Program-made: the position numbers and the translations under genes | In this document: piece by piece, positions 44,287-52,961 of the stretch | How positions within the stretch are numbered: the first letter of the stretch is position 1 | Layout of the letters: the number at the start of each line of letters is the position of its first letter | DNA from: Streptomyces sp. Je 1-332 | GTDB lineage: Bacteria; Actinomycetota; Actinomycetes; Streptomycetales; Streptomycetaceae | DNA: 64,000 bases | Assembly (NCBI RefSeq): GCF_040730185.1 | Contig: NZ_CP160402.1 | Span: 1,054,001 to 1,118,000 of the forward strand | Direction of reading: 5' to 3' | Notes under the pieces: model-generated | Seen by the model: the letters and a program-made list of their open reading frames with translations, nothing else | Database searches by the model: none | What the model was told of the DNA's origin: nothing

Positions 44287-45135
44287 TCAACCCACCCGCC
44301 GCAGCGCCCGCTCCCGGCGCCGGGCCACGCTGGAACCCGACTCCCTGCGTGCCATCCGGCGCAGCACGATCGGCGCCACCAGGAGGCCGAGCACCGCCCA
44401 GGCTCCCAGCACCCCGGCGGTCTCCCAGTGCCGCCAGGAGTCGGCGATCTCGATGCCGACCGCGCTGTCCGGCAGCAGGGCAGAGCGCATGCCGAGGCCG
44501 AGCCAGTAGACGGGGAACGCCTGCGCCACCCATTGCAGCCAGTCCGGCATGGCGGTGATCGGGTAGAAGATGCCGGAGATCGCGATCATGCCGAGCACCG
44601 GAAGCTGGATCAGGCCCTGGCTGCGCGCGCTGGTGAACACCGAGCCGAGGACCGCCCCGATGGGCAGCGTCGCGACCATGCCGAGGACGAGCACCCAGGT
44701 CAGCGTCAGCCACGAGCCGGGCCCTCCCAGCGTGAGGCCCTCGACGATCAGGATGCCGGGGATCAGCAGGATCGCGAGGTCGGCCAGTAGGCCGCCGGCC
44801 ACGGAGACGACCTTGCCGATGAGGTAACCCGGCATGCCGTTCGGCGTCGCCTTGGCGCGCAGCAGGGTGCCGTCCTCGCGTTCGGCGGTGAGCGCCTGGC
44901 TCATGCTGACCATGCCCATCGCCGCGTTCATGCCGAGGATGCTCGGCAGGGCGAGGGTGCCGAGCAGAAGCCCGCTCGTGCCGAACGTCGTGTCCCTCAT
45001 GAAGAACAAGAAGGTCAGCATCAGCACCGGCCAGAGCAGGTGCGAGAGCACATCGCCGCCGTTGGTGAACGACTGCCGCAGTTCGATCAGGCCACGGGCC
45101 GAGCCCGCGCGGAGCGCCACGCTCGCCGCGTTCAC
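44287..45135 (-). CDS. ABC-2 type exporter permease (DrrB-like)
   Basis: 282 residues with six membrane helices and the ABC2 family layout, including GTLLRAKATPNGMPGYLIGK and GIFYPITAMPDWLQWVAQAFP. It exports a hydrophobic compound, in the manner of daunorubicin-type transporters. Its GTG start overlaps the ATPase stop as GTGA, so the two are coupled. Confidence 0.9.
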   Translation of the reverse strand: MNAASVALRAGSARGLIELRQSFTNGGDVLSHLLWPVLMLTFLFFMRDTTFGTSGLLLGTLALPSILGMNAAMGMVSMSQALTAEREDGTLLRAKATPNGMPGYLIGKVVSVAGGLLADLAILLIPGILIVEGLTLGGPGSWLTLTWVLVLGMVATLPIGAVLGSVFTSARSQGLIQLPVLGMIAISGIFYPITAMPDWLQWVAQAFPVYWLGLGMRSALLPDSAVGIEIADSWRHWETAGVLGAWAVLGLLVAPIVLRRMARRESGSSVARRRERALRRVG

Positions 45136-46055
45136 CGGACGACCGCCTGGTCGGCCCCGCGCACCCCGGCCGCCTCCGCGCCCCGTACCAACGCCAGATA
45201 GGTGTCCTCCAACGAGGCTCTACGGACCTCAAGTTGGCCCACCTCGTCGCCGTACTGGTGGAACAACTGGCGCACGAACGCGGTCGATTCGGGCGTCGAC
45301 CTCACGAAGTGCCGCCCGCCGCGCGTCCAGCGCACTTCGTCCTCGCCCGCGATCCGCCGCGCGAGGTCGTCCGGTGAACCGTCCGCGATGATCCGTCCCC
45401 CGGAGAGGATCATCATGCGGTCGGCGAGCCTGGCCGCCTCGTGCAGGTCGTGCGTGGTGAGCAGGATCGTGGTCGCGTGCTCGTCGGCGAGACGGCGGAC
45501 GAGTGCGTGGAACTCCCGCCGGGCCTCCGGGTCGAAACCCGCGGTTGGCTCGTCCAGGAACAGCAGTTCGGGGCGGCCCACGATGCCGATCGCCACGTCC
45601 AGCCTGCGCCGCTGCCCACCGGACAGTGTCTTGATCTTCTTCCCCGCGTGCGCCGTCAGGCCTACCGCCGCCATCAGGTCGTCGGTGCCCCACGGCCGCC
45701 GGATCGTGCCGGTGGAGTAGGGCGCGTAGTACGTCCCGAGGTGCGCGAGCAGCTCACGCACCCGCCACTTGCCGTGGTCGCGCCAGGACTGCAGGACGAC
45801 CCCGATGCGCGCACGCCAGGCCTCGGTGCCGAGCGCCGGGTCCGTGCCGAGCACGTGGACCCGGCCCGCCGAGCGCACGCGGAACCCTTCCATGATCTCG
45901 ATGGTGGTGGTCTTGCCCGCCCCGTTCGGCCCGAGCAGGGCGAGCACCTCGCCGTGCCGTGCCCGGAACGTCACGTCCCGCAGCACGTCGACCGTGCCGT
46001 AGCGCATGCGCAGCCCCTCGACATCGAGCACGACGTCCTCGCTCGTCGTCGTCAC
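45132..46055 (-). CDS. ABC exporter ATPase (DrrA-like)
   Basis: 307 residues. Walker A GPNGAGKTTTIEIMEGF, signature LSGGQRRRLDVAIGI, Walker B LLFLDEPTAGFDP, and a switch His in LTTHDLHEA. The C-terminal extension is typical of the DrrA/CcmA group. Start GTG at 46055 with GGAGGAG. Divergent from a regulator; the promoter and dyads between them indicate control. Confidence 0.93.
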   Translation of the reverse strand: MTTTSEDVVLDVEGLRMRYGTVDVLRDVTFRARHGEVLALLGPNGAGKTTTIEIMEGFRVRSAGRVHVLGTDPALGTEAWRARIGVVLQSWRDHGKWRVRELLAHLGTYYAPYSTGTIRRPWGTDDLMAAVGLTAHAGKKIKTLSGGQRRRLDVAIGIVGRPELLFLDEPTAGFDPEARREFHALVRRLADEHATTILLTTHDLHEAARLADRMMILSGGRIIADGSPDDLARRIAGEDEVRWTRGGRHFVRSTPESTAFVRQLFHQYGDEVGQLEVRRASLEDTYLALVRGAEAAGVRGADQAVVR

Positions 46056-46090
46056 GCCAACTCCTCCCCGTATCCGTGCAGATACCGGCG

Positions 46091-46119
46091 AAGCTACGTT
46101 GCGTTCAATGGGCCTTCAA
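46091..46119 (-). promoter_or_regulatory. Promoter of the ABC exporter operon
   Basis: On the minus strand TTGAAG (46119-46114) and TAGCTT (46096-46091) are 17 bases apart. This fits a housekeeping promoter with transcription starting about 30 bases before the ATPase start. The -35 lies inside the first GTTCA...TGAAC dyad. Confidence 0.5.
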
Positions 46120-46191
46120 TGAACTACTGGGCGACTATGGGGACTCCGTAAGGAATTACGAGGGTTCATTGCAATGGCCTTGCCCATGAAC
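46103..46191. promoter_or_regulatory. Two GTTCA...TGAAC dyads between the exporter and its regulator
   Basis: GTTCA/TGAAC arms occur at 46103-46107 with 46120-46124 and again at 46164-46168 with 46187-46191. The second contains the perfect palindrome CATTGCAATG (46167-46176). Repeated half sites on both sides suggest a regulator controlling both directions. The natural candidate is the HTH/MarR-like protein encoded next. Confidence 0.55.
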
Positions 46192-46217
46192 GCAAGAACG
46201 CGAGGAGGGCGACGCTC

Positions 46218-47147
46218 ATGCCGGGAGGCAGGCTGACCCACGAGGACCGTCGGCAGATCGGCGCGGGCCTGGCCGAAGGGCTCGGGTACGCCGAGATCGC
46301 CCGGCGCATGGCCAGGCCGACATCCACGATCAGCCGTGAGGTGGCCCGTAACGGCGGTCCCGAGCGGTACCGCGTCGACCACGCCCACCTCGCCACCGGA
46401 CGACGGGCCCGCAGGCGCGGCCGTGTCACGCGCCGCGGTCCTGCCGCGCCTCCCGACGCGTACGGTCGCGACCCCGATGCCGTACGCGACTTCGCCGAGC
46501 ACCTCGCGGCGCTCATGGTCAGGACCGGGGTGCCCCGCATGGCCGCGCGGGTGCTCGCGTGTCTGATCACCGACGACTCCGGCAGCCTCACCGCCGCGGA
46601 CCTGGTCCAGCGGCTGCGGGTCAGCCCCGCTTCGGTATCCCTGGCCGTCGGCTATCTGGAAGGCCTCGGGGTGATCCGCCGCGAGCGGCGGCCGGGGCAC
46701 CGTCGTGAGCGGTACGTGATCGACGACGACGTCTGGCTCCGGGCGTGGCTGACGAGCGCGCAGCAGCACGCGATGTGGGCGAAGACGGCGCATCGAGGAG
46801 TCGAAGTCCTCGACGCGGCGACACCCGCGGGGACCAGACTCGCGAACATGGGCCAGTTCTTCGCCACCCTCAGCGATGACATGAACGGCGGCTCCGGAGC
46901 CGTCGACGACGCGCTGACCGTGCTGGCCGCGCTGCGGCACGCAGGTGCGCCTCTCCCGGCCGACCACCTGGCCGCCGCCCTCGGCTGGTCCCCGGCCCGC
47001 GTGACCGAAGCCCTGCGCCATGCCGAACCGGACCGCCTCACTCCGGCGCAGCGCAAGGCCTTGGGACGATCTGCCGCCACGGAAGGTCCGCACGGGACTT
47101 CTTCGTGCGCGCCGCTCACCGAATCACCTACGCCGGAGGGTAGTTGA
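46218..47147 (+). CDS. Regulator: IS30-type HTH fused to GbsR/MarR-like domain
   Basis: 309 residues. Residues 1-65 (LTHEDRRQIGAGLAEGLGYAEIARRMARPTSTISREVARNG begins here) are an HTH_38 domain as found in IS30 transposases. Residues about 95-205 form a winged helix of GbsR/MarR type (LVQRLRVSPASVSLAVGYLEGLGVIRRERR). The C-terminal third is a second, weaker winged-helix-like part. No transposase catalytic domain is present, so it is a regulator, not a mobile gene. GAGGAGG precedes ATG 46218. Divergent from the DrrAB-like exporter, its likely target. Confidence 0.88.
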   Translation: MPGGRLTHEDRRQIGAGLAEGLGYAEIARRMARPTSTISREVARNGGPERYRVDHAHLATGRRARRRGRVTRRGPAAPPDAYGRDPDAVRDFAEHLAALMVRTGVPRMAARVLACLITDDSGSLTAADLVQRLRVSPASVSLAVGYLEGLGVIRRERRPGHRRERYVIDDDVWLRAWLTSAQQHAMWAKTAHRGVEVLDAATPAGTRLANMGQFFATLSDDMNGGSGAVDDALTVLAALRHAGAPLPADHLAAALGWSPARVTEALRHAEPDRLTPAQRKALGRSAATEGPHGTSSCAPLTESPTPEGS

Positions 47148-47245
47148 GCCCCAGGCGGCGGCGTCGATGACGGCCTTCGCGGAGTGCGGGCCGCGCGCGG
47201 AGTTGGCCGCACGGCCGCCCGGCGTCTCGTCCGGGCGGCGGCGCG

Positions 47246-47839
47246 TCAGGCCGCGGCGCCCGCGAGCGCGGGGTGTTCGGCTTCTCGCAGTCGCTCCATC
47301 AGCGAGATCCGGGCCCGCGCCACGCGCGAGCGGACCGTGCCCACCGGACAGCCGGTGAGCAACGCGGCCTCCGCGTACGGCAGCCCGAGGAGCTGGGTGA
47401 GCACGAAGGCCTCACGCCGTTCGTCGGGCAGCGTCGCGAGCAGGTCGGTGAGGACCACGCCGTCGTCGAAGCCCGGCAGGCCCCTCGGCTGGGCCCGCTC
47501 CGCCGCGGACTGCCAGTCGTCCGTGTCGCAGAGGCGGGGCCTGGCCGCGGCGTGCCGCAGGCTGTCGATCACCGCGCGCCGGGCGATGGAGAGCAGCCAC
47601 GTACGGGCGGACGAGCGCCCTTCGAAACGGTGCAGGCTGCCGAGGGCCCGCAGGAACGTGTCCTGCGTCAGGTCGTCGGCGGCCTGCGGGTCGCCACCGA
47701 GGTACGTCACGTACCGGCGGACGTCCCGGTGCAGGGCGCGTACGAAGTGCTCGACCGCTTCGGGGTCTCCGGCGCGGGCGGCGAGTGCCCAGGCCGTTAT
47801 CGACTCGTCGGGTGAGCTGGGCAGGGCAGGAATGATCAC
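47246..47839 (-). CDS. ECF sigma factor
   Basis: 197 residues with sigma region 2 (HRDVRRYVTYLGGDPQAADDLTQDTFLRAL) and region 4 (LLGLPYAEAALLTGCPVGTVRSRVARAR). No SnoaL-like extension. Start GTG at 47839 with AAGGA upstream. No adjacent zinc anti-sigma factor; the neighbour upstream is a Met/His-rich membrane protein gene, possibly the sensor partner. A nested inverted repeat occupies the leader. Confidence 0.9.
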   Translation of the reverse strand: MIIPALPSSPDESITAWALAARAGDPEAVEHFVRALHRDVRRYVTYLGGDPQAADDLTQDTFLRALGSLHRFEGRSSARTWLLSIARRAVIDSLRHAAARPRLCDTDDWQSAAERAQPRGLPGFDDGVVLTDLLATLPDERREAFVLTQLLGLPYAEAALLTGCPVGTVRSRVARARISLMERLREAEHPALAGAAA

Positions 47840-47877
47840 CTGGTGTCCTTCTCGGGAATCCGGGACCCGGGCCCGCC

Positions 47878-47915
47878 GCACGTACACGTACGTGGGGTGT
47901 ACGTGGCGTACGTGC
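47878..47915. promoter_or_regulatory. Nested palindrome in the ECF sigma leader
   Basis: Outer arms GCACGTAC (47878-47885) and GTACGTGC (47908-47915) enclose inner arms CACGTAC (47885-47891) and GTACGTG (47899-47905). The GTACGT theme recurs at 47958. It is 39 bases upstream of the sigma factor start and could be an operator, or an RNA hairpin in the leader. Confidence 0.45.
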
Positions 47916-48026
47916 GTCCGGAGGGTCCGGTGAGGGGGGTACGGCCGCGCGAGAGTGCGTACGACCGATGCCCGAGCCGTCCGGCCGCGCGGCGTGGCGC
48001 GCGGAACGGCGTCGGGGAACCAGCTG

Positions 48027-48734
48027 TCAGGCGACAGCGGTCCCGGCGGGCGGACCCCGAGAAGTGATGGCGTGCACGAGCAGGAACTGCCGCGGCCGGC
48101 CCGCCGAACGGTGGCGCTGTGGCCGGACGCGAGGCCGGTGCGCGGGCCTCGGCAGCGCGAGGGGCACCCGCAGCGGAGCGACGAGCCACCCGGCGAAGGC
48201 ACGACCGACACGGAAGGCCGCGCGTTCGCCGTGCGCGAGCCAGAGGCCGCAGAGGAGGGCGGCGAGAAGGTGGGCGGCGAGCATGCCGGTCGGCGACATG
48301 CCGCTCATGTCGTGGCCGCCGCCCATGTGGTCCATGTGCTCCATGGAGGAGCCCGTAGGGGACGCGGGCATGGCGGGCCCAGCGGGCATGGACGTGGCGC
48401 CCGCGTCGGGCATCGGCGCGGCACACAGCATGTGCTGCGCCCACCGCCGCACGAGCGGCACCCCGTCAGAGGGCCGCGCGGCGGCCTGGGCCAGGGAGAA
48501 CCCCGAGTGCAGCGCGGCCTGCGCCGCCACCGCGAGGGAGACGACCAGAGGCAGCCCCCGCTCCCGCCCGGCAAGCAGCCACGCCGTACCGCCGACTCCG
48601 ACGGCTCCGGCACCCAGCGTCCACCAGGGCACCGAGGTCCCCGACATCATGGCGTGCCCCAGGGCAGCGAGCAGCACACAGGCGGCCGCGAACACCGCAG
48701 CCCGTACCGCGCGAGAACACCACCCAGCAGTCAT
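48027..48734 (-). CDS. Membrane protein with Met/His-rich loop
   Basis: 235 residues, about five membrane helices in the first 170 residues. A loop near residues 130-150 is MEHMDHMGGGHDMSGM, a typical copper- or metal-binding composition. The tail is Arg/Pro-rich and cytoplasmic. I know it only as an uncharacterised Streptomyces protein, often next to an ECF sigma gene. AAGGATGG precedes the ATG. The neighbouring ECF gene lies 187 bases downstream; a sensor role is an inference. Confidence 0.75.
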   Translation of the reverse strand: MTAGWCSRAVRAAVFAAACVLLAALGHAMMSGTSVPWWTLGAGAVGVGGTAWLLAGRERGLPLVVSLAVAAQAALHSGFSLAQAAARPSDGVPLVRRWAQHMLCAAPMPDAGATSMPAGPAMPASPTGSSMEHMDHMGGGHDMSGMSPTGMLAAHLLAALLCGLWLAHGERAAFRVGRAFAGWLVAPLRVPLALPRPAHRPRVRPQRHRSAGRPRQFLLVHAITSRGPPAGTAVA

Positions 48735-48831
48735 GGCGGGGCCATCCTTGCATTCGCGCCACTCCGTTCACAGACGGGTACGCAAGATGACCCCGGACCG
48801 TTCACCCGCGCCGGAGGAAGCCGGCCGGGCG

Positions 48832-49679
48832 TCAGCGAGCGGAGTCCTCCAGGAGCTTCAGGGCCAGCGCCTCCGTCTCCGCGTCGGCCTTCTCGGGACT
48901 GCCCGTGTCGTACGGCGGATCCGGGTCGTACTCGACGGCCAGTTGCATCGCCCTGGCGACCTTCTCGTCGGCGAGGCGGGACGCGAGGTGCAGGCCCATG
49001 TCGATGCCCGCGGAGACACCCGCCGCCGTCATGATCTTCCCGGTTTCGACGAAGCGGCCGGGAGCGTAGACGGCGCCGACCTTCTCCAGATACGGGCGCG
49101 ACGCCCAGTACGTGGTGGCCGGAAGGCCCCGGAGCAGGCCCGCCGAGCCGAGGATCAGGGAGCCGGTGCAGACCGAGGTGGTCCATGTGGAGTGGCGGTG
49201 GATGCGCCGGATCCACCGGTGGGCGTCGGTGTCCTCCATCTCGCGACGGTCCCGCGGTTGCCGCCGCCGGGCACCAGCAGTACGTCGGCTCGATCGACGT
49301 CGCCCATGGCCCGCTCGGCCACGAGCGTCAGCTCCCCGGTGTCGGTACGGACCGGGCCCGCCCGCCGGGCGACCATCGTCACGCGCACGCCCGGTACGCG
49401 GCACAGCACTTCGTACGGGCCGACCGCGTCCAGGGCGGTGAATCCGTCGTAGAGCAGCACGGCGACGCTCACAGGCGTCGCGCCGTCCTGCCCCGGCGCT
49501 CCCCGCTCCGCCGCCCGCGCCGGGTGCACCGACGCGGAGGCGAGACCGGCCGCACCCAGCGTCCCGGCCACCGCACCCCGCAGCAGCCTCCGGCGGTCCG
49601 CACCGGCCTTGGGTTCACGATCACTCTTGCCTACGGGGGCTCCTCCGAGGACTGCTCCCGAAGCTGCGGGCCCGCTCAT
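48832..49679 (-). pseudogene. Secreted DJ-1/PfpI family protein gene with a -1 frameshift
   Basis: The first frame starts at ATG 49679, carries a twin-arginine signal (DRRRLLRGAVAGTLGAAGLA), then SVAVLLYDGFTALDAVGPYE and LLVPGGGNRGTV. The second frame continues EMEDTDAHRWIRRI, then TTSVCTGSLILGSAGLL (nucleophile elbow Cys) and ends at 48832. The break is at about 49240-49246, where one lost C explains it (ACCGTCGCGAG for ACCGTCCGCGAG). The family is AraC-like/isonitrile hydratase-type. The start overlaps the small upstream gene as ATGA. A sequence error is possible; otherwise it is inactive. Confidence 0.7.
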
Positions 49680-49933
49680 CGGCCGTCGCCGGAGTGCGTG
49701 TCCCCCATGCCGCCATGAGCCCCGCCGCCACCATGACCGCCGGGGCCCGTGTCGGTCCCGCTCTCCGTCCCGTGCTCGGTCCCACGCTCGGTCTCGTGCC
49801 CGGTCCGCTGCGTCCCCGGTCCGTCCGGTCCGTCCGGTCCGACGGCCGCCCCCACGGCGTACGACACCGCGAAGACCACCGCGAGCAGCGCGAGGAACCC
49901 GCAGAGCAGGGACAGTTGGGGGCGATCGCTCAT
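49676..49933 (-). CDS. Small membrane protein with His/Gly-rich tail
   Basis: 85 residues. One N-terminal membrane helix (LLCGFLALLAVVFAVSYAVG), then a Thr/Glu/Gly linker and a His-rich end (GGHGGGGAHGGMGDTHSG). Function unknown; the tail could bind metal. Stop and next start overlap (ATGA) with the DJ-1/PfpI gene, so they were made together. Confidence 0.8.
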   Translation of the reverse strand: MSDRPQLSLLCGFLALLAVVFAVSYAVGAAVGPDGPDGPGTQRTGHETERGTEHGTESGTDTGPGGHGGGGAHGGMGDTHSGDGR

Positions 49934-50087
49934 CGCCGCTCTCCTGACACTCGTGAACGCGACAGCGCGGGACCATCGCGCCCGCGTCTGTTACAGGAGT
50001 CGGCCGGGGAGGGTGCCGAGTTCCCGTGACACACGACCGACGCGGCACGCTTGACCTCAACCAAACTTCAGGTACGAGCCTGTTCCC

Positions 50088-51035
50088 ATGAACCGGACAT
50101 CAGAAGCAGCCACGGAAGCGGCAGCCGCCTGGCTGCTCCAGCACGCGACCCCCATCAACGCCCTTGACCCACAAGCCGGGTTGGACGATCTGCGTCCGCT
50201 GGCCGACGCGGTGGCGGACGCCGAGATCGTCGCGCTCGGCGTGGGATCCCGCGCCACCCATGAACTGTCCGTCGTCCAGCACCGGATGCTGCGACTCCTG
50301 GTCGAGGAGCGGGGGTTCCGTTCGCTCGCACTCGAAGGGGACGATCCGGCGCGGCTGGGCCTCGACGCGTACGTCCTCACCGGTGCGGGCGACCCGGAAG
50401 CACTGCTCTCCGAAGCGCGCCCCTTCCTGCGGACCGAGGAAATCCTCGACGTACTGCGCTGGATGCGCGCCCACAACGAACGCAACCCCCACGACCCCGT
50501 CCAACTGGCCGCGCTCGACTCGCAGTCGCCGCCGTACGGCGGCGGACTCGCGGAGAACGAACGGGCCATCGCCGACGACATCATCCGCTGGCACGAGCAC
50601 ACCCGGCAGAAGACCGTCTACTGGGGCGGCCTCGCCCACACGGCCGTCAGCGCCCCCCGTACGGTGTCCTCGCCCGGTCCCCAGACACACCGCAACGCGG
50701 GCGGCCACCTGCGTGAACACTTCGGCACCGGCTACGCATCCATCGGGCTCACCTTCCACCACGGCACGGACTATCCCGTACCACCCGCTGATTTCGCGGA
50801 GGCGGTACTCGGCGCGACCGAACTGTCGGCGTACTTCCTGGACCTGCGCGCAGAGCGCCCCGCGTCCGTGAACGCCTGGCTCGGCGCCCCCGTCAAGACG
50901 CGCCTCGTCGGCCCCTTCTACGACGCCCGCGAGGACGCGGACCACCATCTGTCCGGCGACTCCCTCGCGGAGTGGTTCGACGGCGTGGCCCATGTCCGCG
51001 ACGTCACACCGGCCAGGCCTCTCGGCCGTTCCTGA
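50088..51035 (+). CDS. Erythromycin esterase family protein (divergent)
   Basis: 315 residues. The fold is seen in LVEERGFRSLALEGDDPARLGLDAYV, LRWMRAHNERNP and WGGLAHTAVS. In true erythromycin esterases a GE-x-x-H motif opens the domain, but here it reads GVGSRATHELS, so the first catalytic Glu is absent. Macrolide hydrolysis is doubtful; related proteins act on other substrates or as unknown hydrolases. It is shorter than typical (about 400). Divergent from the small membrane protein gene. Confidence 0.8.
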   Translation: MNRTSEAATEAAAAWLLQHATPINALDPQAGLDDLRPLADAVADAEIVALGVGSRATHELSVVQHRMLRLLVEERGFRSLALEGDDPARLGLDAYVLTGAGDPEALLSEARPFLRTEEILDVLRWMRAHNERNPHDPVQLAALDSQSPPYGGGLAENERAIADDIIRWHEHTRQKTVYWGGLAHTAVSAPRTVSSPGPQTHRNAGGHLREHFGTGYASIGLTFHHGTDYPVPPADFAEAVLGATELSAYFLDLRAERPASVNAWLGAPVKTRLVGPFYDAREDADHHLSGDSLAEWFDGVAHVRDVTPARPLGRS

Positions 51036-51052
51036 GCTGGCTCCTCGGGGGA

Positions 51053-51901
51053 CTACCGCTCAGCGGACCCGACATGATGAGCGGGCAACTCACCGGCCAC
51101 GACCGCCTCACTGGCCACGATCGCCGCTTGAGCCTCGGCGGCCAGTTCTCGCCGGTCGGTTCCGCGCAGCGGGGCGCGAGCGGTGACCCGCACGGTCAGG
51201 CCGCGGGCGCGGGCCACGCGGTGCAGCGAGGCGCCGAACGTCTCCTCTCCCAGGAAGGCCGCGGTGGTGCTGCGCCTGCCGTGCCGGTAGTAGCGAATGG
51301 TCACCGGCCGCACGGGGGCGCCCGCGTCGGCCGCCGCCTGGAACGTGGCCCGCCGGAAGCGGCCACCGGCCACGGAGCACCAGGTCGTGGCCTGCGGGAA
51401 GACGAGGACGGAGCGGCCCGATCGCAGGGTCGACGCCAGATCGGCGACGGCACGGGGAAGTTGGCGCAGGCCGTCGCGGTCGATGAACTGCGACCCGGCC
51501 CGCCGGGCGAGCGCCCCGATGACCGGCCACTGCCCCACCTCCCGCTTGGCGAGGACGGTCACCGGCTCGACGGCGAGCAGACTGACGACATCGAGCCAGG
51601 AGATGTGGTTGGCGACGATGAGGGTGCCGGGACGGGAACCGGTGACGGACAGCCGCTCCGGCTCCGACTCCGGCTCCTCCGTCGCCACCTCAAGGCGTAT
51701 GCCGAGCGCGCCCAGGATGCCCCGGGCCCGCGCCCGCAGCACGCGGGGCCGGGCGAGCCGCTCCCCCTGGGCGACGCCGACGCCGATCTCGTACGCCAAC
51801 GCGGCGTACCGTCGGGCCAGTTCGGCCGGCGGCACCTCCGGCGCCGAGCGTGTGACGCAGGCCGGGGTGCACAGCGCCGCCGGGGCTGCCGCGGGGCTCA
51901 T
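51053..51901 (-). CDS. 1-acylglycerol-3-phosphate / lyso-ornithine-lipid acyltransferase (PlsC/OlsA-like)
   Basis: 282 residues. Acyltransferase motif I NHISWLD (HX4D) at about residue 98, motif III FPQATTWC region in place of the usual FPEGT, and QFIDRDG. The FPQAT variation at the Glu position is notable. About 90 N-terminal residues precede the domain. ATG at 51901 overlaps the stop of the OlsB-like gene as ATGA and has GGAG upstream. Together they could make ornithine lipids, though a glycerolipid role is possible. Confidence 0.85.
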   Translation of the reverse strand: MSPAAAPAALCTPACVTRSAPEVPPAELARRYAALAYEIGVGVAQGERLARPRVLRARARGILGALGIRLEVATEEPESEPERLSVTGSRPGTLIVANHISWLDVVSLLAVEPVTVLAKREVGQWPVIGALARRAGSQFIDRDGLRQLPRAVADLASTLRSGRSVLVFPQATTWCSVAGGRFRRATFQAAADAGAPVRPVTIRYYRHGRRSTTAAFLGEETFGASLHRVARARGLTVRVTARAPLRGTDRRELAAEAQAAIVASEAVVAGELPAHHVGSAER

Positions 51902-52671
51902 GGGGTCTCCCCCAGAAAGTAGCGGCGGTATCGGTCGCCGAGCCGGTCCATGTCGAGGAGGACGAAGAAGTCCGCGACATCGAACTCGGGGTCGTGCGTG
52001 GGCGCCCCGCACATCCACGCACCGAGGCGGAGGTACCCCCTCAGCAGCGGCGGCAGGTCGGCGTAGGCCGGCCGCTCCACCGTCGGCGCGGTGGGCGCCC
52101 AGGGGCGCCGGGGATGCACCCTGAGCTCCGGCGGCGACGCGTGCTTGGACGTGCCGAGCAGCCAGGCACTGGAGGCCGCCTTGCCGCCGTCGGCCAGCGG
52201 CACCGATGCGCAGCCCGCCAGATAGCGGTGGCCGGAGAGCAGGACGTAGCGGGCGAGCGCCGACCACATCAGGTTGATGACCGCTCCGGAGCGGTGATCG
52301 GGGTGCACGCAGGAGCGGCCCGCCTCGACGGTGGAGGATCGCAGCCCTTCGAGGGCGCGCAGGTCGAACTCGCTGTCGGAGTAGGACCTCTCGGCCCGCC
52401 CCGGCGGCAGCAGACGGTAGGTCCCGACGACCTCGCCCGTGGCGGTGTCGGTGACGATCAGGTGGTCCACCAGGGCGTCGTAGGCGTCGACGTCATGTCC
52501 GGGCAAAGGGGTGTGCAGCGTGGCGCCCATCTCCTCGCCGAAGACGCGGTACCGCAGCCGCTGGGCGGCCCGGATCTGCTCCTCGGAGTCGGCGATGGAG
52601 GTGACGTACGCGCTGGGGGCGGGTGCGGAGGGGGCAGCGGATGCTGAGGGGGTAGCGGATGTCGAGGGCAT
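51898..52671 (-). CDS. GNAT family acyltransferase, OlsB-like
   Basis: 257 residues of the ornithine N-acyltransferase/hemolysin-like GNAT family: QIRAAQRLRYRVFGEEMGA, DHLIVTDTATGEVVGTYRLL, and SCVHPDHRSGAVINLMWSAL. OlsB joins a hydroxyacyl chain from acyl carrier protein to ornithine. The next gene, overlapping by four bases, is PlsC/OlsA-like, which supports a two-step lipid pathway. ATG at 52671 is used; upstream sequence is Cys/Ser-rich and not related. The 290 bases before it (to 52961) contain no gene. Confidence 0.88.
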   Translation of the reverse strand: MPSTSATPSASAAPSAPAPSAYVTSIADSEEQIRAAQRLRYRVFGEEMGATLHTPLPGHDVDAYDALVDHLIVTDTATGEVVGTYRLLPPGRAERSYSDSEFDLRALEGLRSSTVEAGRSCVHPDHRSGAVINLMWSALARYVLLSGHRYLAGCASVPLADGGKAASSAWLLGTSKHASPPELRVHPRRPWAPTAPTVERPAYADLPPLLRGYLRLGAWMCGAPTHDPEFDVADFFVLLDMDRLGDRYRRYFLGETP

Positions 52672-52961
52672 GACAGATCCGGCTCCGTTCGGGGAGGGTG
52701 ACCGAGGCCAGGGATTGAAGGATCGTCGGCACGCTGAGCAGCAGTACTCACAGCACGGTGCTGGCCCCGACTGAACTGCGCACGATGACCGCGAGGCCGA
52801 CGGTGCGGACACTCATGAGCATCAGGTGAACGACGACCGCCGCCGAGCGCGCACCCGGCGCCGCGGTCAGGACTCGCATCGCGCGGGACGGTGACCCACC
52901 GCTGACGCGGTTCCTGTGTGACCGTACAGACTCAGGCAGCACCCGCGGACGAAGGGCAGTC

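Noticed and set aside
38429..46055. Secondary metabolite gene cluster suggested by the PPTase, exporter and regulators
   Set aside because: No carrier protein, synthase or tailoring enzyme lies between them; the genes form separate small operons.
46218..46420. Possible IS30 transposase
   Set aside because: Only the DNA-binding head is present; no DDE domain, no terminal inverted repeats and no target duplication.
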